The translations under genes were made by a program, and so were the position numbers. DNA of 64,000 bases from Rana temporaria (Eukaryota > Chordata > Amphibia > Anura > Ranidae), in contig NC_053489.1 in the NCBI RefSeq assembly GCF_905171775.1, forward strand, positions 332,106,089 through 332,170,088. Direction: 5' to 3'. The notes beneath the pieces are model-generated. The model ran no database searches. It saw only the letters and a program-made list of their open reading frames with translations, and was not told the DNA's origin. The first letter of the stretch is position 1. Each line of letters opens with the position of its first letter. Positions 54,953 through 64,000 of the stretch are shown here, piece after piece.

Positions 54953-55824
54953 TTAACCTCCCAGGCGGTAATCCCAAGTCTGACTCGGGGTGAAATTTCA
55001 GTACTAATAGCGGTAACCCCGAGCCAGACTCGGGATTGCATTGCAGTATCCAGGCAGGGAGTTACTTACCTTGTCCCCTGGATCCTGCGATGTCTCCCCG
55101 CTATGTGAGTGAGGTGTCTCCTCGCTCGATTCACACAGTGCCCGAGTGCCGCCGAGCTCCATTCCCTGTGACGTTACGACGCACGGGGGGCGGAGATCGG
55201 TGACAAATTAAAAAAAATAAAAACACAGTACACATACAGTATACTGTAATCTTACAGATTACAGTACTGTATAAAATAATTACACACACCCTTTGTCCCT
55301 AGTGGTCTGTCCAGTGTCCTGCATGCACTTTTATATTATACAAACTGTTCTTTCTGCCTGCAAACTGAGATTGTCCATAGCAACCAAAAGTGTCCCTTTA
55401 TGTCAAAAGTGGTTTTAGAGCAGCTAGAAAAGAGCGATAAAAAATTAGAATCACTTGCAGAGTTGAGCGATAGTGAATTGTGGGGAAATTCGTCTTCAAA
55501 CACTGAAAGTAATGACAGCGACAATTCTGCAACTGAGCAAATTTCGATTTTTTGTTTTTGATTTGATTACATTGAATAATTTTTATTATTATTATATTAT
55601 TTGTTTTAATTATTTATAGTTATTTATTATATTATAATTAATGATTTTGTGTTTCAAACTTTATCATACCCGAGATGTCTAGTAGACTCTTGTTTGGACA
55701 GAGTTAAGTGAGTTATTTCTAATAATTACAGGCCTACAATATAAAACGTCAAATTTCCATGCAAAACAATTGTACTGCTTTCAGCATCAAAAACCTGACA
55801 TAATCATACCGCCAGGGAGGTTAA
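54953..55824 (-). mobile_element. TTAA-flanked DNA transposon, family C copy 2
   Basis: TTAA-CCTCCCAGGCGGTAA and TACCGCCAGGGAGG-TTAA. Its body is the reverse complement of copy 1 over the full 864 bp, including the GAGTCTGGCTCGGGG hairpin, which lies near the left here. Non-coding; shares AGAGTCTACTAGACATCTCGGG-like words in the distal part. Confidence 0.8.
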
Positions 55825-56045
55825 ATGTGAAACCTTCTGTAACACCCTTCTTTAATTAACCAATACAAACTATTGAATATAAAAGGGACCAGCACAAAAT
55901 TATATTCACTATTACCACACACTATTTTGAGACAGAGCCACCTAGTGGCAGACTAGCTAACTGCACCTACTTACATGTATAGAATGGCTGCTTACATATA
56001 AGCAGCCATTCTATGCATCAGTGAGGACCAACATCACCAGCTTAA

Positions 56046-56542
56046 ACTGGTTGTAAACCCGATTCATGACATTTGAACTAAGCATGTATATCTGCAGTGT
56101 TTACGTCTTTCTCCAAAGCTCTAAGTGTTGTTTCTCTCTGGTGCTTGGTTTCTCTGTTATCAGCATGAGTCACCTCTGACAAGTTCTCAGACACAGGAGA
56201 TAACATGAGCTAAAAAATTGTGTCTGGGAGGGAGATAAGCACTGAGCTTGTCTATTCAGAATACAGCTCTACATGTTCCTTCATCCCTCTACCTATGTGG
56301 AGGGGGTATCCCTTTCCGTCAATCAGTTCTCATACAGTGCAAGTGCAGTCTCCCCACCCTTCCCTATTTGGCAGATGAAGAAAGATTTTTAACATGATCT
56401 GCACTTTTGTAAGAGTGTAGAAAGGGGAAGAGTGCAGATATAAGAAAAACTTATGTGGGAGGATTAGTTTTATGTTTGTGTATCACCTGAGGCTATTCAC
56501 TTCACTGGGTATACAGTATGTGAGGGTTTACATCTATCTACT
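56046..56542 (-). mobile_element. Family F element, nearly complete
   Basis: Left end TTAA-ACTGGTTGTAAACCCG, right end GAGGGTTTACATCTA. Interior matches 5,063-5,476 in reverse: CAAGTTCTCAGACACAGGAG, GAGCTTGTCTATTCA, GGCTATTCACTTCACTGGG. It is the more complete of the two. Non-coding. Confidence 0.65.
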
Positions 56543-56590
56543 AAGGGAAATACAACACTAGTGACACGACCGCTTGAAACACACTTGGAT

Positions 56591-57254
56591 TTAACCACTT
56601 AAAGACCGCCTAATGCCGATATACATCAGCAGAGCGGCACGGCTGGGCATAAGCACGTACTGGTACATCGCCTTTAAGAGCCCAGCCGCGGGCCGCGCGC
56701 AGGGGATCCGGGGAACCAATTGCCGCCAGTGTCCCGCGATCGGGTCACAGAGCTGAAGAACTGGGAGAGGTAAGTGAAAACAAACCTTTCCCCGTTCTTT
56801 GTAGTGAGAGTGTCACTGATCGTCTGTTCCCTGTCATAGGGAACGACGATTAGTGACGTCACGATAAAAATCGCTGATCACCGCCATTTCTAGTAAAAAA
56901 AATATTAATACAAATTCCATAAAACTATCCCCTATTTTGTAGAAGCTATAAACGAATCAATAAAAGCTTATTGCGATTTTTTTTACCAAAAATATGTAGA
57001 GCAAAAAGTAAAAAATATTGAATCTTTTTCAAAATTGACACTCTATTTTTGTTTATAGCGCAAAAAATAAAAATCGCAGAGGTGATCAAATACCACCAAA
57101 AGAAAGCTCTATTTGTGGGGAAAAAAGGACGTACATTTTGTTTGGGAGCCACGTCGCACGACCACGCAATTGTCAGTTAAAGCGACGCAGTGCCGAATCA
57201 CAAAAAGGGGCCTGGTCCTTTAGCAACAAAATGGTCCGGGGCTTAAGTGGTTAA
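56591..57254 (+). mobile_element. Family A copy 6, internally deleted
   Basis: TTAA-CCACTTAAAGACCGCC and GGGGCTTAAGTGG-TTAA. About 660 bp, shorter than the ~1 kb copies: the block after AGTGACGTCACGATAAAAATCGCTG (56,853) skips the usual middle, and another skip occurs near 57,000 (ATGTAGAGCAAAAAG). Confidence 0.8.
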
Positions 57255-58091
57255 AGTAGAGTATGTATACTTTCATTTATTACAACTCAGTCATATGAAA
57301 TATAAATAGGGGAAATTTCGATATTTACAGTAAATACAATTATAAATTACAGTTATACATTTAGCACTTAGTCAATATCTTAGGTGCACGGCAACTGAAA
57401 TACATGAGCATGATATCACACTAATGGTTCCTGTTGGCATGTATTGTGTGCCAAGGTTGTTTTTTCAGAATATTCTACACAGTATGTTAACTGTGTGATG
57501 AACTGAATGCAGGGGTTGAAATTGATTTATAAAACCACATTTTAGGAACTGTAGTGATAATTGTTAGGTTTCTTTTTCTTCACAGCTTCTTGCATATAGA
57601 AATCTTAGCTTCTTGTCTTCAAATAAAATCATATTTACAGTGCAGCAGGCATCTAGTTTTACAATTACATTCTTTTTTTTTTAAATGCTCAGTGGGGGAT
57701 TAAAACTGTAGAAATAGACATTCACCAGTTTCTATGCCATAATCTTCCAAGCTACTAAAACAAACAAGCATTTTTAGATGTTTATTTTACAGACAATAAA
57801 ATTAACACTGTAAACAATGTATGTGAACTAAAATATAATACATGCAATGAAAACTTGCTTAAAGCGGACCCTGCACCTAAATGGATATTCTGCATAAGAT
57901 AGAAGTTCACGGTGGGTCACCAGAGCATTTGCTATATTGTGCAAGTATGCATAGCATCTTTTGTACAATGTGGCAGATTTACCAAATCCCCCTACTCCAA
58001 TGATGTCCGTTATCTCCCATGTAGCTTCATCACTGCTGCTGACTCTGGCCTTTTCTGGGCTCAGCGTAACTCAGGTGCATGAGCACTGGAG
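57255..58091. other. No recognisable gene
   Basis: A/T-rich. Nothing recognised. Confidence 0.5.
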
Positions 58092-59598
58092 TTAAAGAGG
58101 TTGTAAAGGTAAAACATTTTCCCTAAATAGCTTCCTTTACCTTAGTGCAGTCCTCCTTCACTTACCTCATCCTTCCATTTTGCTTTTAACCACTTGAGAT
58201 CCGCGCTATAGACGAAATACGTCCGCAGCGCGGCTCTCAAGTGCCAAGTGGCCGTTTAAACACGGCCTTTTATGTGCATTACCCGCGCGCGCCACTGGGT
58301 GGCGCGCGGCGGGTAAAAACTGTCCCGGCGCATCGCCGAAGACCCGATGCGTGTACCTGGCGGCCGCGATGTCCGCCGGGTACCCGCGATCGTCGGTGAC
58401 ACGGCAGGTGACAGCAGGAACGTGGAGCTCTGTGTGTAAACACAGAGCTCCACGTGCTGTCAGAGGAGAGGAGACCGATCTGTGTCTCTTGTACATAGAG
58501 ACACAGCATCGGTCCCCTCCCCCAGTCACCCCCTCCCCCCACACAGTTATAACACACCCAGGCTACACAGTTAACCCCTTCCTCACCCCCTAGTGTTAAC
58601 CCCTTCACTGCCAGTCACATTTATACAGTAATTCGTGCATTTTTATAGCACTGATCGCTGTATAAATGTGAATGGCGCCAAATTTGTGTCAAAAGTGTCC
58701 GATACGTCCGCCGCAATATCCCAGTCCCAATAAAAATCGCAGATCGCCGCCATTACTAGAAAAAAAAAAAAAAAAAAAAAAAATCATAATTCTGTTCCCC
58801 ATTTTGTAGGCGCTATAACTTTTGCGCAAACCAGTCGCTTATTGCGATTTTTTTTTTTTTTTACAAAAATAAGTCGAAAAATACGTATCGGCCTTAACTG
58901 AGAAAAAAAATAGTTTTTTAAAAAAAAATTGGGATATTTATTATAGCAACAAGTAAAAAAAAAATATATTTTTTTTAAATTGTTGCTCTTTTTTTGTTTA
59001 TAGCGCAAAAAATAAAAACCGCAGAGGTGATCAAATACCACCAAAAGAAATCTCTATTTGTGGGGAAAAAAGGACGCCAATTTTGTTTGGGAGCCACGTC
59101 GCACGACCGCGCAATTGTCAGTTAAAGCGACGCAGTGCCGGACGCTGAGATTTCGCCTGGGAACGAAGGGGGTTTATGTGCCCAGTAAGCAAGTGGTTAA
59201 ATGTCCTTATTTCTTCTGAGAATTCCTCACTTCCTGTTCTTCTGTCTGTAACTACACACCGTAATACAAGGCTTTCTCCCTGGTGTGGAGAAAGCCTCTT
59301 GAGGGGGGAGGGGCGAGCAGGAGTGTCAGGACGCCCACTAACACACAGCTCCTTTCTCTATCTGCAAAGTAGAGTGTTCTGACACTCCTGCACGCCCCCT
59401 CCCCCCTCAAGAGGCTTTCTCCACACCAGGGAGAAAGCCTTGCATTACGGTGTGTAGTTACAGACAGAAGAACAGGTTTTCTCAGAAGAAATAAGGACAT
59501 TTAAAAGCAAAATGGAAGGATGAGGTAAATGAAGGAGGACTGCACTAAGGTAAAGGAAGCTACTTAGGGAAAAAAAATTACGTTTAGAACCCCTTTAA
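58092..59598. mobile_element. ~1.5 kb near-perfect palindrome (family F-like ends) with nested A copy
   Basis: TTAA-AGAGGTTGTAAAGG at 58,092 and ACCCCT-TTAA at 59,598. The left arm (58,096-58,189 plus 59,201-59,337) pairs with 59,369-59,594: GTAAAGGAAGC, GCAGTCCTCCTTCA, CTTCTGTCTGTAACTACACACC, CTCCCTGGTGTGGAGAAAGCC and CTCAAGAGG all recur inverted. The unpaired centre is about 30 bp (ACTAACACACAGCTCC...). Removing the nested A copy leaves an element of about 490 bp. Confidence 0.85.
58186..59200 (+). mobile_element. Family A copy 7, inserted at TTAA inside the palindrome
   Basis: TTAA at 58,186-58,189 and 59,197-59,200; ends CCACTTGAGATCCGCG and CAGTAAGCAAGTGG. Contains the GC-rich half with hairpin GTGGAGCTCTGTGTGTAAAC/GAGCTCCACGTGC (58,422-58,455) and the A/T-rich half. 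No transposase. Confidence 0.88.
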
Positions 59599-59657
59599 TT
59601 CATCCTGGCTCCCAAAGTATGCAAATAATGCACACTGAGCTGCATCTGTGCGGCTAA

Positions 59658-59831
59658 GGCCCTATGTACACGGGACGCTGCTAAACGTACGTTCAGAGGC
59701 ATTTGGATGCTTTTTTCAACTGCCCCTGAACTCATTTAATGTTATCCTATGTGACCATGTACACAGTCTCGTTTATTGACGTTTTTAGGTAGTTTTTAGG
59801 CGTTTTTCGTTTTTGGCCATTTAAAAAAAAA

Positions 59832-59887
<56 letters not shown>

Positions 59888-60019
59888 ACGCTTCTAAACG
59901 CAAACGCGGCAAAACGCAGCATGTAAACATGGCAAAATTGACATTTTAAACATGGATTACTATCTGTCAAGTTTAATCATTTAGGAGCAGTTGTAAAAAT
60001 GTCCCGTGTACATGGTGCC
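59658..60019. mobile_element. 'GGCCCTATGTACACGGG'-ended element (family E-like) with (AT)n
   Basis: TAA at 59,655-59,657; ends GGCCCTATGTACACGGGAC and GTCCCGTGTACATGGTGCC; TTA at 60,020-60,022. Contains a 20-unit AT run (about 59,833-59,875). Arms ACGCTGCTAAACG pair loosely with TTTTAAACGCTTC-type words. Non-coding. Confidence 0.7.
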
Positions 60020-60022
60020 TTA

Positions 60023-60422
60023 TGCCCTGTACACACGAGAGGAATTTCCGTCGGAATTCCGCTCAAGCTTGGCTTGCATACACACGGTCAGACAAAAGTT
60101 CTGTGAACTTTCAAGCATTAAGAACGCGGTGACGTACAACACTACGACGAGGCAAGGAAAAGAAGTTCAATGCTTCCGAGCATGCGTCGAATTGTTTCCG
60201 AACATGCATGTTTTTTTCCCGTCAAAATTCCATACAGACGAATGGACTTTCCGATAGGATTTTTTTTTTTTCGTCTGAAAAATTGAGAACCTGCTCTCTA
60301 TCTAAGTCCGTCAGAAATTCCGACGGAAACAGTCCAATGGGGCATACACATGTTCGGAATATCCCATGAAAAGCTTCCATCTGACTTTTTCCATCGGAAA
60401 TTCCGACCGTGTGTACGCGGCA
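60023..60422. mobile_element. Family E foldback element copy 5
   Basis: Ends TGCCCTGTACACACGAG and CCGTGTGTACGCGGCA, left flank TTA shared with the preceding element, right flank TAC. Words GAATTTCCGTCGGAATTCCG and GGAAATTCCGACCG recur inverted. Non-coding. Confidence 0.7.
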
Positions 60423-60622
60423 TACATGTACATTTGGAACACGTATTGCTGGCAGGTAGTGGGGGAGCTTTGGTTGCAGAAGAGGAATTTCTACTTCAGA
60501 AAATAAAAATAAACCTGCCAGCAGTTTTTTTTTTTCATAAGGCATTAGTTCCACTTAAATAAGGGGTGATGGACCCCCTTAAAAAAATGTTGCATTGCAC
60601 CTATAAAAATAATCCTGCAGAG

Positions 60623-60740
60623 CAGGGGTCTCAAACTGGCAGCCCACCAGCTGTTGTGAAGTCCCATGAGGCATTGCAAGGCTGACAGTTGCAAACATGT
60701 CTCCCAAAAGGCAGAGGCATGATGGGACTTGAGCCCCCTG
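60623..60740. mobile_element. hAT-type MITE (CAGGGGTCTCAAACT end)
   Basis: CAGGGGTCTCAAACTGGCAG at the left and CTTGAGCCCCCTG at the right, with AGTCCCATGAGGCATTGC pairing GGCATGATGGGACTT. Flanks CTGCAGAG/CTGTAAAA could be a decayed 8-bp duplication. The motif is one I associate with vertebrate hAT MITEs. Confidence 0.6.
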
Positions 60741-60760
60741 CTGTAAAAGTAAAAAATATA

Positions 60761-60910
60761 CCGTATTTATCGGCGTATAACACGCACCCTAACTTTAAGA
60801 GGGAAGTTTCAGGAAAAAAAATTCCACAGCCCCCTGCGTATAACACGCAGGCACAGTTTACCCTCCATTTTCAGGGTAAAAAAGTGAGTGTTATACGCCA
60901 ATAAATACAG
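60761..60910. mobile_element. MITE with 'CCGTATTTATCGGCGTATAACACGC' ends
   Basis: CCGTATTTATCGGCGTATAA at 60,761 and TTATACGCCAATAAATACAG ending about 60,910 are inverse with two or three changes; TA flanks both sides. A second internal pair is GCGTATAACACGCAGG. Superfamily uncertain; TA flanks allow Tc1/mariner. Confidence 0.65.
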
Positions 60911-60914
60911 TACT

Positions 60915-61779
60915 TACATTACACTCAGCTTCTGTCTGCGGTGCCTAGATAAGACTTTCATTATGATTCTTCTGGTAAGATCCAGAGAGTGAGAAGACAC
61001 TCTTGCCCTGTCCTGGAGCATCTTCACATGGGATTTGGGATAATCAGTGACATCACCACAAATGTGTATCCACTTGTTTTTTATCCATGTTTGTTATAAT
61101 TTTTCTCTGTGTTTTTATTATAAATGGAATTTGTGTTTTTTAGATCAGGGGGTTAACCATTATTTATTAGGGAACTTTGTATTTTGGTCTAAGGTCTGTT
61201 TTAAACAATATATTATAATGTTGAAATGTGTAGGGTGGAGCTTTGGCACGTGACATAATTGTGTACCAGAATAGAAAGGAACGGAGCATGGCCATCTTAT
61301 CGGTTTGAAATTTTGCAATACTGATACTGTGCTGTTTACATTTGGATCCATGCGAGTGTGATTTTATAATTAATAAAAATATGATAACGGGTATACTACA
61401 CCATGAGAGGGTTCTGTTTCTTCCCTTGAGATATATTATTTGGGAGTTAACTGCCTTTTATCATCTGGCCAGTGACGACCAGTGTGGAGAACTTTTAAGC
61501 TGATTATGCATGCTGGTGGTCAGGGTCCTCTGTGAACCATTCCTGGAGCATAACTGCTTGTTTTGACCACTTGTAATTAGGTGGTCAACTCCATTTGGTA
61601 AGAGTGTGCTTCCCTAGATGGTGGAAGATCTCTTTGGGTTACATCTTTATTCTCCTTACAGTCATCACATCCGGAATAAGGATAGACTTTTTTACTCACT
61701 TTGGTGTAATTGTAATATGTTTTATTAAGGAGCACTACACAGTTTTTTTTATTTTTTAAGGTGTAATTTTACACACCCT
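60915..61779. other. No recognisable gene
   Basis: T-rich and moderately A/T-rich. TACTACACCATGA at 61,391 is shared with 50,600. Nothing coding. Confidence 0.4.
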
Positions 61780-62466
61780 GGGCCAGATTCAGATAGAGAT
61801 ACGACGGCGTATCTCCTGATACGCCGTCGTATCTCTGAGTTCCGACGGTCGGATCTATGCGACTGATTCATAGAATCAGTTACGCATAGATCTCCCTAAG
61901 ATCCGCCAGGTGTAAGTGACTTACACCGTCGGATCTTAGGCTGCAATCTCCCGCTGGCCGATAGGTGGCGTTTCGTTTATGCAACGAATATACAAATGAG
62001 GATTTCCGCCGATTCAGAAACGAACGCCCGCCCGTCGCTTTTTTCCGTCGTATAGTTACCCCTGCTATGTGAGGGGTATCCTATGTTAAGTATGGCCGTC
62101 GTTCCCGCACCGAGTTTTGAATTTTTACGTCGTTTGCGTAAGTCGATTTAGAATACGGCCGGACGCAAGTTACGCTCACTTCGAAACCAATGACGTCCTA
62201 GCGACGTCATTTGGAGCAATGCACGCTGGGAAAAATTGCGGACGGCGCATGCGCTGTTGGATCGGCACAGGGACGCGCCTGATTTAAATTGTAGACGCCC
62301 CCTAGCCGCGGAATTTGAATTCCGCCGGGGGATTTACGATACGCCGCAAGTTTTGAGGTAAGTGCTTTCTGAATTAAGCACTAGCCTCAAAAACTTGCGC
62401 CGGCGGATCATAAATCAGATAGCTTATGCGGATCTAAAGATCCGCTAACCTATCTGAATCTAGCCC
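61780..62466. mobile_element. Harbinger-like element, family D copy 6
   Basis: GGGCCAGATTCAGATAG and CTATCTGAATCTAGCCC invert. Hairpin ATACGACGGCGTATC/GATACGCCGTCGTAT near 61,800-61,832; GCGACTGATTCATAGAATCAGT (61,859) equals copy 1. The right arm ends with AAGCACTAGCCTCAAAAACTTGCGC. Non-coding. Confidence 0.75.
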
Positions 62467-62469
62467 CCC

Positions 62470-63060
62470 TGTTTTTAATCTGACGCAAAGTGACAAAAAA
62501 TTGACAAAAAACTTTCGTATACTAATGAAATTATTTATGTTCTGTGTTCATACAAGCTATGCTTCAGACTAGCCCTGGGAGATTCATTGTTTATTTGCCT
62601 TACATTCCTTAGGAATGTGTAGCCAGATCTGATGCAGTCCTGTAGATACCTGTTCAGTAATTTATAACGTCTCAATTTTTGTACTAATTGTAAGAAATAT
62701 GGACTAGGTCGAGCATTTTCCATCTTTGCTCACTTGTGATTTGCTAAGGGCTTCAGAAGGGAAATATGCTGTACTTGTTTATATTTCCAGTAATCCAATG
62801 GGTATTCAACAGTCCAAAATAAATGTTGCACCACTCCAGGCCTGTCCGCTTTCACTTGCCCTGTAATTCTCCTCAATGGGAGAGCTGGCCCGGTTCGTAG
62901 TCAAGACAATAGAAGGAAGGAATGGATGGATGACCGCACTCTACCATGCAGAAGATGCCAAAACTTTATTGTAGTAATCCACATATAATAACATAATCAC
63001 TGTTCCACAAATGCAGGCACCATCATTGACGTGTTTCACGCAATAGAGCACTTAGTCGTT
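62470..63060. other. No gene; minus-strand GAAACACGTC motif near 63,028
   Basis: Mostly unremarkable. The minus strand at 63,058-63,028 reads CTAAGTGCTCTATTGCGTGAAACACGTC; its 3' half fits a hammerhead end, its 5' core does not fit well. It may be a decayed relative of family H. Confidence 0.4.
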
Positions 63061-63089
63061 ATGACCTAGTCTGTTTCTTTGCAACATAT

Positions 63090-63427
63090 GAAAAAGTTGA
63101 AAATCTTCAAAGGCATAATGAGCTAGCATGACTAGCATACTAGCTCATTATGCATTACTTACCTTAGATCAAAGACCCCAAAGCAGTCGTCGTCTCCCCC
63201 TCCGGCCCAGACATCTCTCTGGGGGGTCGGGGGTTACTTCTGTATATCGCCACTCTGGCGCTCTGATTGGCTGGAGCGGCGAAGACGTCACTCTGCGCAT
63301 GCGTGCGGGAGCCGTCAAAGACGGCTTTATCCATTCAGAAAACCGGCATTCTCAGTGAGCCTGTGCCGTTGTCTACGGTGTGCATGAATCATAGACAACG
63401 GTGCATTCTTTGTGGTTTACAACCACT
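63090..63427 (-). mobile_element. TTAA-flanked F-like element, one clear end
   Basis: The right end GGTTTACAACCACT-TTAA (63,412-63,431) is a family F terminus. Near the left, ATAATGAGCTAGCAT/ATGCTAGTC... and CTAGCTCATTAT (63,115-63,153) form a hairpin, and GTTGTCTACGG/AGACAACGG pairs near 63,369. The left terminus is decayed. Confidence 0.55.
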
Positions 63428-63479
63428 TTAAGTATGTCCTTTACTGACACACACACTGATGACATTCCCATAATAACAC

Positions 63480-63764
63480 TAACAGTCACATGACACTTGT
63501 GAGGGAAAGTGGCTAATTGGGCCCAATTTGGACATTTTCACTTAGGGGTGTACTCACTTTGTTGCCAGCAGTCTAGACATTAATGGCTATGTGTTGAATT
63601 ATTTTGAGGAGACAGCAACTTTACACTGTTATACAAGCTGTACATTCACTACTTTACATTGTAGAAAAGTGCTATTTTTTCAGTGTTGTCACATGAAAAG
63701 ATATAATAAAATATTTACAAAAATGTGGTGTAATGGGGTGTACTCACTTTTGTGAGATACTGTA
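63480..63764 (+). mobile_element. Tc1/mariner element, 3' end fragment
   Basis: The stretch GTGTACTCACTTTGTTGCCAG (63,548) through GATATAATAAAATATTTAC (63,700) and terminus GGGTGTACTCACTTTTGTGAGATACTGTA, ending at TA 63,763-63,764, matches my memory of a widespread Tc1-like family first familiar from fishes. The transposase frame and left TIR are absent. The DNA is well preserved compared with neighbours. Confidence 0.8.
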
Positions 63765-64000
63765 TGCATTACAAATATCATGACAAGTGTACAGACTGTT
63801 TGTTACTTCCAATCTTTAAAAAAATATTGATATTATATTTAGTTGTATTTCTTTTTCTTTTTTTTTTGTAGTGTAGTAGTGTACTGTGTATGCAAATGAA
63901 TAGCAAGACTATAAGGTGTACATTTACGAAAAAGGAATGCAAAGATGTTTGTCCATCTATTCTCTCCTTTTATCTTCTATCGATCTCTGTATTTCTGAGT
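63765..64000. other. No recognisable gene
   Basis: T-rich edge of the window. Confidence 0.5.

Noticed and set aside
59833..59875. (AT)n as a structured element or origin
   Set aside because: A plain dinucleotide microsatellite inside a MITE.

Overview
This window looks like non-genic DNA from a large vertebrate genome, most likely an anuran amphibian and probably a ranid-type frog. That assignment is an inference from the mix of transposon families: L1/Tx1-type, CR1 and L2 LINEs, many TTAA-flanked and TWA-flanked foldback DNA elements, a Tc1 end, and Gypsy/LTR material. I found no host protein-coding exon, tRNA, rRNA or CRISPR array. Almost all longer reading frames are transposon proteins, and most others are chance frames in GC-rich palindromes.

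Layout. 0-6.9 kb: a CR1 3' tail, a TTAA element (family A), a family B foldback, a very old ~0.9 kb inverted repeat, a Harbinger-like element (family D), and stacked family F/A elements. 6.9-20.6 kb: many family E elements ('GGCC..GTACACACG' ends), a 2.3 kb foldback (M) carrying a nested A copy, a D element inside a CR1 tail, a small element flanked by 55-bp direct repeats, a hAT-like element and an 18-bp minisatellite. 20.9-25.4 kb: a young LTR retrotransposon with two 593-bp LTRs I could not tell apart, 5-bp target duplications, a tRNA-Leu-like primer site and one intact 778-codon gag-like frame, inserted into an older repeat (G). 25.4-36.6 kb: degenerate tandem repeats, CR1 and L2 ends, more D/E/C/A/B elements and a decayed Gypsy element split by a D copy. 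36.9-41.3 kb: an antisense L2 LINE, a 5'-truncated L1 with target duplication, and a second copy of repeat G that preserves the empty site of the LTR element. 41.8-49.6 kb: an A element and a full-length L1 (6.5 kb, 11-bp target duplication, intact ORF1, ORF2 broken by one frameshift). 50-55.8 kb: a D element, a second decayed L1 interrupted by an F element, and a C element. 56-64 kb: F, A, E, D and hAT-type elements, a 1.5 kb palindrome with a nested A copy, and a Tc1/mariner 3' end.

The parts do not form an operon or pathway. What the window records is insertion history. L1-type and LTR elements supply the only substantial coding capacity. The short DNA elements are non-autonomous and would need transposase from elsewhere. 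Several nests preserve their own pre-insertion site, which allows target-site preference (TTAA, TWA) to be read directly. Family letters (A-M) are labels used only here.
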